Positions 1 through 5,416 of a stretch of DNA of 6,026 nucleotides are shown here, in pieces. Position numbers and translations under genes: made by a program. This stretch comes from Thermoplasmata archaeon (GTDB lineage: Archaea; Thermoplasmatota; Thermoplasmata; Thermoplasmatales; Thermoplasmataceae): positions 1-6,026 of the forward strand of contig JAKAAI010000107.1 in the NCBI GenBank assembly GCA_021797055.1, given 5' to 3'. Under the pieces are notes generated by a model. That model saw only the letters and a list, made by a program, of their open reading frames with translations, ran no database searches and was not told the origin of the DNA. Each line of letters begins with the position of its first letter. Position 1 is the first letter of the stretch.

Positions 1-39
1 AAGAAACTTCTTGAAGAGATTTCATCAGTGAAGAAGTGA
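1..39 (+). CDS. rpl7ae: C-terminal end of the upstream gene, probably ribosomal protein L7Ae (partial)
   Basis: An open frame runs in from the left edge and ends at a TGA (37-39), giving KKLLEEISSVKK. Twelve residues are too few to identify a protein by sequence alone. The assignment rests on the conserved archaeal order L7Ae - S28e - L24e - ndk - infB, in which L7Ae (RNA-binding protein of the large subunit, C/D and H/ACA RNPs and RNase P) directly precedes S28e. The charged helical tail fits an L7Ae C-terminus. The stop overlaps the GTGAT Shine-Dalgarno core of rps28e, and the gap to that ATG is 5 nt, so it clearly belongs to the same operon. The identity is an inference from context; that this is the end of a coding region is more secure. 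Confidence 0.55.
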   Translation, partial: KKLLEEISSVKK

Positions 40-40
40 T
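36..40 (+). promoter_or_regulatory. Shine-Dalgarno site for rps28e (overlaps upstream stop)
   Basis: GTGAT matches the complement of the archaeal 16S 3' end (AUCACCUCC). It lies 4 nt before the ATG at 45 and contains the TGA stop of the preceding gene, which suggests termination-reinitiation coupling. Confidence 0.6.
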
Positions 41-44
41 CTGA

Positions 45-254
45 ATGGCAGACGAAGCAACGCCAGCTGAAGTTCTTGAGCTTATGGGAAGGACAGGAAT
101 GGCCGGTGAGGCCACAACGGTGAAGGTTCGTGTTCTTTCTGGAAGGGATCAGGGCAGGATTATTACAAGAAATGTCATGGGTCCTGTGCGAATTGGCGAC
201 GTTGTAATGCTAAGGGAAACAGCCAGGGAAGCTAAGAAGCTTTCAATCAGGTGA
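45..254 (+). CDS. rps28e: 30S ribosomal protein S28e
   Basis: A 69-residue protein, the usual size for archaeal S28e, a small OB-fold (S1-like) protein of the 30S head near the mRNA exit. The recognisable features are the central basic beta-strand segment with the [20 protein letters not shown] stretch (residues 33-52), typical of S28e, and the C-terminal signature [11 protein letters not shown], corresponding to the family's LRETEREAR motif. The start at 45 is supported by GTGAT four bases upstream. The gene sits 5 nt after the preceding stop and 4 nt before rpl24e, in the archaeal translation cluster also found in other euryarchaeal genomes. There is no sign of truncation or unusual composition. 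Expression should follow ribosomal protein demand from a promoter outside the window. Confidence 0.96.
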   Translation: MADEATPAEVLELMGRTGMAGEATTVKVRVLSGRDQGRIITRNVMGPVRIGDVVMLRETAREAKKLSIR

Positions 255-255
255 T
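249..255 (+). promoter_or_regulatory. Strong Shine-Dalgarno site for rpl24e embedded in rps28e stop
   Basis: AGGTGAT is a seven-base match to the complement of the archaeal 16S tail, three bases before the ATG at 259. Its TGA (252-254) is the rps28e stop codon. It fixes the rpl24e start. Confidence 0.75.
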
Positions 256-258
256 ATC

Positions 259-471
259 ATGCAATTAAGAAACTGCACATTTTGTGGTACACAGATAGAG
301 CCGGGCACCGGAATGATGTATATTAGAAGGGATGGTGCATACATTTACTTCTGCAGCAGAAAATGCAGGGTAAATATGCTCAAACTCCATCGCATTCCAA
401 GAAACATAAGATGGACAAACGAGTACAGAAACATCAAGAGCATGAAGCACAAGGCGTCAAAGTCCCAGTGA
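259..471 (+). CDS. rpl24e: 50S ribosomal protein L24e
   Basis: A 70-residue zinc-ribbon ribosomal protein of the large subunit (eL24 family). Four cysteines at residues 6, 9, 32 and 36 form the C-x2-C ... C-x3-C zinc site. They are followed by the basic segment with R-x-I-x-W-T (residues 46-52, IPRNIRW), typical of L24e, which contacts 23S rRNA. The motif order NCTFCG - IEPGTG - FCSRKC is diagnostic of the family. The archaeal protein corresponds to the N-terminal part of the longer eukaryotic eL24 and is complete here. The start is fixed by the AGGTGAT site. It is 4 nt from both neighbours, in the same operon as S28e and NDK, so it should be made in step with the ribosome. Confidence 0.97.
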   Translation: MQLRNCTFCGTQIEPGTGMMYIRRDGAYIYFCSRKCRVNMLKLHRIPRNIRWTNEYRNIKSMKHKASKSQ

Positions 472-472
472 T
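468..472 (+). promoter_or_regulatory. Shine-Dalgarno site for ndk embedded in rpl24e stop
   Basis: GTGAT, three bases before the ATG at 476, contains the TGA stop of rpl24e (469-471). This is the third junction in the operon with the same stop-in-SD arrangement. Confidence 0.6.
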
Positions 473-475
473 AGC

Positions 476-919
476 ATGGAAAGAACCCTTGTACTTATAA
501 AACCAGATGGCATAAAAAGAAGGCTTGCTGGAGAGATAATCTCAAGGTTTGAGCACAAAGGTCTTAGGCTGATTGCAGTAAAGATGCTGAAACTTGATCG
601 CAAGAAGGCAGAGATGCATTATTCCGTCCACAGAGACAAACCTTTCTTCGGTGAACTTGTTTCCTATATAACATCTGATCCAATCATTGCGATTGTTCTT
701 GAGGGAAGATCTGTGATTTCTGTTGTGAGAAACATGGCGGGAAGCACCGATGGATCCAAAGCATCTCCAGGGACTATAAGGGGAGATTTTGCAAACAGCA
801 TTCAGATGAATATTGTCCACGCATCAGATTCCCCGGAAGCATACGAGAAAGAAGTTACAATATTTTTTAACCCGGAAGAAATACACGATTTCAAATACGG
901 AGATGAAGGCCTAATTTGA
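476..919 (+). CDS. ndk: Nucleoside diphosphate kinase
   Basis: A cytosolic enzyme moving the gamma-phosphate of ATP to other (d)NDPs through a phosphohistidine, thereby supplying GTP for translation, CTP/UTP for RNA and dNTPs for DNA. The 147 residues match the usual 140-150. Visible features are the N-terminal [10 protein letters not shown] strand-helix (4-13), the Kpn-loop region around [20 protein letters not shown] (85-104), and the active-site motif N-I-V-H-A-S-D-S with phospho-accepting His115. Lys9, Tyr49, Arg85 and Arg102, at the positions expected for nucleotide and phosphate contacts, are retained. The start follows a GTGAT site overlapping the rpl24e stop. Its place between ribosomal genes and infB is the standard archaeal arrangement and fits a GTP supply role. 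A short out-of-frame ATG overlaps its stop by one base. Confidence 0.97.
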   Translation: MERTLVLIKPDGIKRRLAGEIISRFEHKGLRLIAVKMLKLDRKKAEMHYSVHRDKPFFGELVSYITSDPIIAIVLEGRSVISVVRNMAGSTDGSKASPGTIRGDFANSIQMNIVHASDSPEAYEKEVTIFFNPEEIHDFKYGDEGLI

Positions 920-1005
920 TGGCAGTGATATGGAAAGCAGTGCCCTCAGGCAGCCAATTATCTGTGTTCTCGGTCATGTCGACCATGGAAAAACCACTCT
1001 TTTAG
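919..1005 (+). other. Short out-of-frame ORF overlapping the ndk stop and the infB start
   Basis: An ATG at 919-921 overlaps the ndk TGA by one base (TGATG). It opens a 28-codon frame that reads through the start region of infB in a different frame and stops at TAG 1003-1005. The peptide ([16 protein letters not shown]...) resembles no family I know, and it has no good SD of its own beyond termination-coupled positioning. It is most likely a chance ORF. It is recorded because it would compete with the infB ATG 11 nt downstream for terminating ribosomes. Confidence 0.15.
925..929 (+). promoter_or_regulatory. Shine-Dalgarno-like GTGAT directly abutting the infB start codon
   Basis: GTGAT ends at the base before the ATG at 930, giving zero spacing, unlike the 3-4 nt used by the preceding genes. 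The frame upstream is closed by a TAA at 912 with no other start codon, so the ATG at 930 is still the only sensible infB start. Confidence 0.4.
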
Positions 1006-2687
1006 ATGCAATAAGGGGAACCTCTGTAGCCGCCGGTGAAGCAGGCGGAATAACTCAGAGGATAGGCGCAAGCGATATTCCTATTTCACAGCTTGAGAAA
1101 GCAGCGCGCAGCTTTCCAGCGATGAAGAAAATGCGGATACCCGGGCTCCTCTTCGTAGATACACCGGGACATGTTGCTTTTTCAAACATGAGGGCAAGGG
1201 GTGGTGCGCTAGCTGATATCGCGATCCTTGTCATAGACATAAACGACGGTATAATGCCACAGACACTTGAATCCTTGAACACATTAAAGAAATTCAAAAC
1301 GCCGTTCATAATAGTTGCAAACAAAATAGACATCTTACCATATGTTATAGAAATGAAGAATGCTACATTCCAGCAGTTCATATCTGCACAGAGAAAGGAA
1401 TATCTGGATGAGTTCGAGAAACGTCTTTATAACCTTGTTGGTCAGCTTTATGAAAATGGTTTCACAGCAGACAGGTATGACAGGGTGACTGATTTTACGA
1501 AAACGGTTGCAATAGTTCCAACGAGCGCAAAGAATATGGTCGGTATAATGGATGCTATTTTTGTTATTACCGGTCTTGCTCAGAAATTTCTTGAATCTGA
1601 GATTACAATCAGAGAAAATGCAACAGGGAAAGCCACTATCATAGAGGTCAAGAAGGAGGGTTCCGTCGGAACAATGCTTGATTCTATTCTCTATCAAGGC
1701 AAATTCGTCAGATCGCAAAAGATCGCCTTGAATACAAAGACCGGACCGGTTGTGACAAGGATAAAGGCATTGCTTGAGAACAGGTCATACAGATCGAAGG
1801 ATCTGATTGAGAGGGAAGAGGTGACTGCAGCATCCGCTGTCAGGATACTTATAACAGATAGACTCGATGTACTACCAGGCTCACCTGTAATTTCCGTGCA
1901 CAGTCAGGAATCAATAGAGGAGGCTTTCAGGGAGATTGAAGAAGAATCACACCCTAATATCGATATTTCACAGGATGGCATAACGATAAAGGCTGACGCT
2001 CTCGGTTCACTCGAAGCATTCGCCTATGAGATCAGGCAGAAAGACATAAAGATCAGATCTGCTCAGATCGGTGACATTTCAAAAAAGGATCTGATAAATG
2101 TTTCAACGATAAATAACAGGATGGACAGGATCATTGCCGGTTTCAACGTCGGAATAATGCCTGATGCAAAAGCAGAAATGATGAATTACGATGCGACAGT
2201 CCTGACAGGAAACATCATCTATTCAATCGTCGAAGATCTGGTAAAGGCAATTGAGGCAAGGAAAAATGAGATGGACGAGAAGACATTGATGAGCATGCCT
2301 GTGCCATCCAAGATCACTATTATGCCCGAATATATATTCAGGGCAACAAAGCCTGTAATTGTCGGCGTGAAAATACATTCAGGCAGGATCAAAGTAGGAG
2401 ATACCCTTCTGAAACAGGACGGCAGATATGGCGGCGTAATCAAAAGCATAAGGGATGGCCAGACAAGCAAACAGTCCGCTGACGCTCCACAGGAAGTTGC
2501 AGTTGCGATCGATGGTGTAACCCTTAACAGGCAGATACATCCTGGCGAAATCCTATATGTTGACATACCTGAGGGTGCCGTCAAGGCCGTAAGGTCCCAG
2601 AACCTTGATCCCGGAATACTCGAGACGCTCGAGGAGATAATATCCATTAAGAGAAAAGAAAACATCTTCTGGGGAACCAGGGCTTAA
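930..2687 (+). CDS. infB: Translation initiation factor aIF5B (IF-2 homologue)
   Basis: A ribosome-dependent GTPase that promotes subunit joining and Met-tRNAi placement. The 585 residues match the archaeal form, which lacks the long N-terminal extension of bacterial IF2 and eukaryotic eIF5B. GTPase motifs appear in order: P-loop GHVDHGKT (15-22), switch I GGITQRIG (39-46), DTPGH (77-81, with catalytic His81), NKID (131-134) and SAK (199-201). Beta-barrel domain II follows (about 225-340), then domain III (about 345-440) and C-terminal domain IV, which contacts the acceptor end of initiator tRNA and ends in an FWG-containing tail. No intein interrupts the P-loop or other motifs, unlike several other archaeal infB genes. 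The ATG at 930 is the only in-frame start before the G1 motif. It lies 10 nt after ndk, the last gene of the operon, and its TAA shares TTAA with the stop of the convergent antiporter gene. Confidence 0.97.
   Translation: MESSALRQPIICVLGHVDHGKTTLLDAIRGTSVAAGEAGGITQRIGASDIPISQLEKAARSFPAMKKMRIPGLLFVDTPGHVAFSNMRARGGALADIAILVIDINDGIMPQTLESLNTLKKFKTPFIIVANKIDILPYVIEMKNATFQQFISAQRKEYLDEFEKRLYNLVGQLYENGFTADRYDRVTDFTKTVAIVPTSAKNMVGIMDAIFVITGLAQKFLESEITIRENATGKATIIEVKKEGSVGTMLDSILYQGKFVRSQKIALNTKTGPVVTRIKALLENRSYRSKDLIEREEVTAASAVRILITDRLDVLPGSPVISVHSQESIEEAFREIEEESHPNIDISQDGITIKADALGSLEAFAYEIRQKDIKIRSAQIGDISKKDLINVSTINNRMDRIIAGFNVGIMPDAKAEMMNYDATVLTGNIIYSIVEDLVKAIEARKNEMDEKTLMSMPVPSKITIMPEYIFRATKPVIVGVKIHSGRIKVGDTLLKQDGRYGGVIKSIRDGQTSKQSADAPQEVAVAIDGVTLNRQIHPGEILYVDIPEGAVKAVRSQNLDPGILETLEEIISIKRKENIFWGTRA
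2684..2687. other. Shared palindromic stop TTAA of convergent infB and antiporter genes
   Basis: TTAA holds the TAA of infB (2685-2687, + strand) and the TAA of the antiporter (2686-2684, - strand). The two operons thus overlap tail to tail by 4 bp, leaving no intergenic space for either terminator. Each transcript must end inside the coding region of the other gene. Confidence 0.9.
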
Positions 2688-3673
2688 TATATCAGGTAGA
2701 GTACGATGGCAGCAACCAGAATTATGCATAATAAGGCAGCACCCTGATAGCGTCTTACCCTTTCTGGTATATAAAAAAGGAGCATAACTGCAAGTATTAG
2801 CAGAAGTGCGGAACTCCAGGCACTTCTTGTTACAATGAGGTTACCAAAGAGCGCAACTATTCCCAGAATGAATGTAAGTTTGTATATTGTTGATCCAATC
2901 AGGACACCAATGGATGATTCAATGTTTTTTCTCCTGATAGTGATGAATATGATTGAAACCTCAGGAATCGATCCTGCAATCCCCGTAAGAAAGAAACTTG
3001 TTATGAAAAGCGGCGCATGCATTATGGAAGAGAAGTTCCTTACATATGATACAAGTGAGAAAGATGCGATGAAGAGAAGTGCAACCGCCATAAAGATTCC
3101 GGATAACGAGGGTTTGCCCGCCGTGGCCGTTTCCTTTGGTATATTGGATCTTGCGGATGTTATGAAATAAAGCAGGAATATTGTGATGAGAGGGAAGAAT
3201 AAATACCATGGGACATCAACAAAGAAGATTGACATGATTAGAACAAGAGCAGCTGAACCTATCAGGTAAAATACATCCTTTTTGAATTTTTTTAATCCTA
3301 GCGTTACCAGGAAGAGAGGTGCAGCCACAAGTACGAATGATATGGTGAATACGTTCGAACCCTGAATTGCGCCGAAGCTTATATTCCCAAATCCTAAAAC
3401 TGCCGCTGTAACAGAGAGAAAGAATTCATCTGCCACTGCGGCTATTGAAAGGATCAATACCCCTTCTGATCTCCTGGAAAGCGATCTGCTTGCGGCAATC
3501 CTAGCACTTTCGTCAACAATACCATCGGCGCCAACGTATATTGCATAAATGCTTGCAGCGGTTCCTGCAATGAGTGTAAATATGCTATATCTGGAAAGTA
3601 GATAAAGTAAAAGAACGATTAAAAATACAATAAAAGACGAAAGGAAAGATTTCCTGCTTCCCCCGTCGTTCAT
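2684..3673 (-). CDS. CaCA-family cation (Na+/Ca2+-type) antiporter membrane protein
   Basis: A 329-residue polytopic membrane protein with about ten to eleven hydrophobic segments, roughly at 12-27, 30-48, 72-94, 103-126, 134-152, 155-172, 191-209, 220-238, 255-276, 284-303 and 311-328. Two inverted alpha-repeats of the Ca2+/cation antiporter superfamily are visible. The second is nearly canonical: GSIPE (234-238) followed by IGST (259-262). The first is degenerate: the usual G-T-S-x-P-E is VADE (80-83), although Glu83 and the following QGSNVF (104-109) are kept. Each half keeps one acidic residue for cation binding. The likely role is exchange of Ca2+ or another cation against Na+ or H+ across the plasma membrane; the ions cannot be read from sequence. 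Its ATG overlaps the speD stop (ATGA) and lacks its own SD, so it is probably translated by coupling to speD. Its TAA overlaps the infB stop. Confidence 0.82.
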   Translation of the reverse strand: MNDGGSRKSFLSSFIVFLIVLLLYLLSRYSIFTLIAGTAASIYAIYVGADGIVDESARIAASRSLSRRSEGVLILSIAAVADEFFLSVTAAVLGFGNISFGAIQGSNVFTISFVLVAAPLFLVTLGLKKFKKDVFYLIGSAALVLIMSIFFVDVPWYLFFPLITIFLLYFITSARSNIPKETATAGKPSLSGIFMAVALLFIASFSLVSYVRNFSSIMHAPLFITSFFLTGIAGSIPEVSIIFITIRRKNIESSIGVLIGSTIYKLTFILGIVALFGNLIVTRSAWSSALLLILAVMLLFYIPERVRRYQGAALLCIILVAAIVLYLIY

Positions 3674-4062
3674 TGAATTATTACATGCTCAGGCGTGACT
3701 ATCTTGACATCTTCCGCGATCTGGTTTCCCCTGGTGAGTTTTTTGTAGTCTATCGATGTCGGCGACAGCTTGGTCACGATATAGTTGAATGCGAGATCTG
3801 CATGTTGCGGGTCGCCGCATGTGTATATATCAAGTGTGACAAGATTATGTTCTGGCCAGGTGTGGAACGACAGATGAGATTCAGCCAGAAGCACTATACC
3901 GCTGACCCCCCTCGGTTGAAACTGGAAATAGTCCGACGAAATCTTTGTCAAACCACTTATCCTCACGGATTCCTCAATAACTGACAACACATTTTCTGAA
4001 GTAGAGATGAGTTCTTCATCCACACCATAGAGATCTGCAATAATATGAATCCCCACGGTCAT
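3670..4062 (-). CDS. speD: S-adenosylmethionine decarboxylase proenzyme (pyruvoyl-dependent)
   Basis: Makes decarboxylated AdoMet, the aminopropyl donor for spermidine and related polyamines. From this start the protein has 130 residues, typical of the prokaryotic short class. It opens with the family's G-x-H-x-x-A-D-x-Y-G (GIHIIADLYG). The self-cleavage site is AESHLSFHTWPE: cleavage at Glu61-Ser62 would turn Ser62 into the pyruvoyl group. The proton donor His67 and Cys82 in DIYTCG fall at the spacing known from the Thermotoga maritima enzyme (Ser63, His68, Cys83). The frame is open back to an ATG at 4119, but that would add a 19-residue tail. The start at 4062 has GGAGG nine bases upstream and begins where homologues begin, and the TATA box at 4121-4130 would place the transcript start downstream of 4119. 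Its stop overlaps the antiporter ATG (ATGA). Confidence 0.93.
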   Translation of the reverse strand: MTVGIHIIADLYGVDEELISTSENVLSVIEESVRISGLTKISSDYFQFQPRGVSGIVLLAESHLSFHTWPEHNLVTLDIYTCGDPQHADLAFNYIVTKLSPTSIDYKKLTRGNQIAEDVKIVTPEHVIIQ

Positions 4063-4070
4063 CTTCAGAT

Positions 4071-4076
4071 TCCTCC
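4071..4076 (-). promoter_or_regulatory. Shine-Dalgarno site that decides the speD start
   Basis: On the - strand GGAGGA precedes the ATG at 4062 by eight bases. It is the strongest SD in the - strand half of the window. The upstream in-frame ATGs at 4119 and 4110 have no comparable site. Confidence 0.75.
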
Positions 4077-4120
4077 ATAGAAAACCCCCGACTGCATTAC
4101 AGGAGGTCATAAATCTCACG

Positions 4121-4130
4121 TATTTAAATA
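4121..4130 (-). promoter_or_regulatory. Candidate archaeal TATA box of the speD-antiporter operon
   Basis: TATTTAAATA, itself palindromic, lies in an AT-rich stretch with A-rich sequence upstream on the - strand. With the usual 24-26 nt spacing transcription would start near 4100, giving a leader of about 38 nt that contains the GGAGGA site. The other AT-rich words nearby make the exact element uncertain. Confidence 0.55.
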
Positions 4131-4249
4131 TTTATTCTAGATTGGTAGTTTATTTTTATTTTCTTAACTCCATAAAACTTGGGATTGGCAAGGAAAGCAG
4201 ATTAATTTTTCCACAAATATAATCATATTTTTATAGTTATATATCTCGA
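4131..4249. other. AT-rich spacer between the COG1497-type gene and speD
   Basis: About 120 bp with no plausible coding frame, tRNA or repeat. Runs of A/T words such as TATTTTTATTTT and TTATATATC occur, but on the - strand, where the upstream gene ends at 4250, there is no clear oligo-T terminator or strong hairpin. It probably holds the 3' end of the regulator transcript and upstream promoter sequence of speD. Confidence 0.4.
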
Positions 4250-5002
4250 TTAAATGCTGTGGACGCTTATTCTTACCTGCGGATATTTTTTGGAAAGTTC
4301 CGTAAGCTCTGATGATATAAAAAGGAATCTTGATTCAGAGACAAAAATCATGGAGCTTAAGCCACGGATAGCTGCATCATATGCACAGCGCAACGCAGCA
4401 TATTCAAAGTCAATTCTGTTGCCTGAAAGAAGATAATATGCAAATTCTCCTATTGTACCTATTTTCTCATCAGGCTTTCTAATTGCAAGTTTTTTTCCTA
4501 TCTTATCAGGTGCGTTTTCAGATCCGGATTGAATGACATTGATTTCAATCTGTCCAAAATCAATGTCTATAATGCCATCAATCTTCGTGACACCAAGTAT
4601 TGTTCCTTTTACAGCATCTCTATCTGATATGCCATGCGCATTACCTGTCTCCCGGGAAGATGCCCTCAGATAACCATTCTTCATGTAAATTGAAACCCGT
4701 TGGCCTTTTTTGATAGAATCATCCGCGATTGCTTCCCACACAAGTTCGCGGTGCAGCTGGTTCAGGTTAGCTGAGATCCTGGAGGCGAAATCTGACAGTC
4801 CATTATACAGGAAATTATATCCGGCAGGCGTTATCCTGTCATTTTCGTCGAGATAGCCAAGATTTTTGAGGTTCTTGACATGGTACAGAACGCCCTGTAA
4901 TGTAAGACCTAAATTTTTTGCCATTTCCTGATAGGACTCTTTCTTTTCATTTATTCCAGAAAGTATCATTAACTGGTTTATGTTCGCTCGTTCTACCGGC
5001 AT
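4250..5002 (-). CDS. Winged helix-turn-helix transcriptional regulator, COG1497-like
   Basis: A 250-residue predicted DNA-binding regulator. The N-terminus (about 8-62) is a winged HTH: helix 2 around SYQEMAKNLGL (23-33), recognition helix TLQGVLYHVKNLKNLG (34-49), then the wing and ITPAGYNFL (57-65). A helical linker follows (66-95). Next comes a beta-rich segment beginning IKKGQRVSIYMKNGYLRA (97-114) and including GTILGVTKIDGIIDIDFG (133-150), then a C-terminal alpha/beta part (about 180-250). From memory this layout, with 'K-G-x-x-V-x-x-x-M-x-x-G-x-L-x-A' after the HTH, matches the archaeal predicted regulator group COG1497, whose ligand and targets are not established to my knowledge. The start has no SD, but a TATA element about 25-30 bp upstream suggests a leaderless or nearly leaderless mRNA. 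It is divergent from the ABM-domain gene, which makes that gene and autoregulation the first target candidates. Confidence 0.8.
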   Translation of the reverse strand: MPVERANINQLMILSGINEKKESYQEMAKNLGLTLQGVLYHVKNLKNLGYLDENDRITPAGYNFLYNGLSDFASRISANLNQLHRELVWEAIADDSIKKGQRVSIYMKNGYLRASSRETGNAHGISDRDAVKGTILGVTKIDGIIDIDFGQIEINVIQSGSENAPDKIGKKLAIRKPDEKIGTIGEFAYYLLSGNRIDFEYAALRCAYDAAIRGLSSMIFVSESRFLFISSELTELSKKYPQVRISVHSI

Positions 5003-5025
5003 TTATTTTCGTATATCAACGGGGG

Positions 5026-5036
5026 TGTTATAAACA
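5026..5036. promoter_or_regulatory. TATA-centred dyad in the divergent promoter region
   Basis: TGTTATAAACA has perfect 4-bp inverted arms (TGTT/AACA) around ATA, within the 78-bp spacer 5003-5080. Read on the - strand (TTTATAAC) it is about 25 nt before position 5006, close to the regulator ATG at 5002. Read on the + strand it would start RNA near 5056, giving a leader of about 25 nt for the gene at 5081. It could be a bidirectional TATA box, an operator, or both; which of these is inference. Confidence 0.45.
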
Positions 5037-5066
5037 TTTTACGATCAAAAAGAATAAGACCAGTAA

Positions 5067-5084
5067 ATGGATCATCACCTATGA
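5067..5084 (+). other. Five-codon upstream ORF (MDHHL) overlapping the ABM-gene start
   Basis: An ATG at 5067 reads Met-Asp-His-His-Leu and stops at TGA 5082-5084, which overlaps the downstream ATG (5081-5083) as ATGA. If transcription starts near 5056 this ORF would lie in the leader and could couple translation into the downstream gene, which lacks an SD (it is preceded by ATCACCT, the anti-SD sense). A chance origin is quite possible. Confidence 0.2.
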
Positions 5085-5371
5085 TAGTAGTACAGAACCA
5101 CATTAAAGTAAATCCTAAATATTCGCTAGAATTCGAGTCAGCTTTCTCTGGAACAAATGAGCATCTGTCCGGCATGAAAGGGTTCGTAAAGAATGAGATA
5201 CTGAAACCAGTTAAGGGTGATTCCTACATAGTTCTGACATACTGGGAAAACATGGATTCATTCAACGCTTGGACTCAGAGTGAAGCATTTAGGCAAGCGC
5301 ATTCGAGAAAGCACCCAGATGACATGTTCATCGGGAAAAGCGAGCTCACGATCCATGAGGTAGTGAAATAG
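5081..5371 (+). CDS. ABM-domain protein, probable IsdG/HmoA-like heme-degrading monooxygenase
   Basis: A 96-residue ferredoxin-like alpha+beta barrel protein of the antibiotic biosynthesis monooxygenase superfamily. Such proteins usually act as dimers in the cytosol. Typical features are the first strand MIVVQNHIKVNP, the helix YSLEFESAF (14-22), G-M-K-G-F (31-35), the strand SYIVLTYWEN (48-57) and the helix SFNAWTQSEAFRQAH (60-74). Asn6, Trp64 and His74 fall where IsdG-type heme oxygenases have their catalytic Asn, Trp and His, with the same Trp-to-His spacing of ten. This favours heme degradation with iron release over antibiotic biosynthesis, although other ABM proteins share the fold and the substrate is unproven. 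The ATG at 5081 gives the usual N-terminus; there is no SD, and a MDHHL mini-ORF overlaps the start. It is divergent from the COG1497-type regulator. Confidence 0.82.
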   Translation: MIVVQNHIKVNPKYSLEFESAFSGTNEHLSGMKGFVKNEILKPVKGDSYIVLTYWENMDSFNAWTQSEAFRQAHSRKHPDDMFIGKSELTIHEVVK

Positions 5372-5416
5372 GAATTCGCACAATCTCTTTGGAATGATTC
5401 CGGACCTAATTTGATC

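Noticed and set aside
1055..1718. Open frames on the - strand opposite infB (108 and 127 codons)
   Set aside because: They lie fully antisense to conserved aIF5B coding sequence, show no recognisable family, and have no SD or promoter; they are frame shadows.
2219..2665. 148-codon - strand frame opposite the infB C-terminus
   Set aside because: It is Ser/Ile-rich, typical of the reverse of a highly structured coding frame. It overlaps domain IV of aIF5B and has no supporting start signals.
930..2687. Possible intein in infB, as in some archaea
   Set aside because: All GTPase motifs and domains II-IV are contiguous and the length (585 residues) is the normal intein-free size.
2835..3170. 111-codon + strand frame opposite the antiporter
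   Set aside because: It is antisense to membrane segments with canonical CaCA motifs and shows no family resemblance or start site.
4063..4119. N-terminal extension of SpeD from the ATG at 4119 or 4110
   Set aside because: The residues are not part of the SpeD family, the TATA box abuts the 4119 ATG, and the strong SD lies further downstream at 4071-4076.
4131..4249. A terminator or small RNA in the AT-rich spacer downstream of the COG1497-type gene
   Set aside because: No stable inverted repeat longer than about four base pairs and no oligo-T tract on the - strand could be found; AT-richness alone is not enough.
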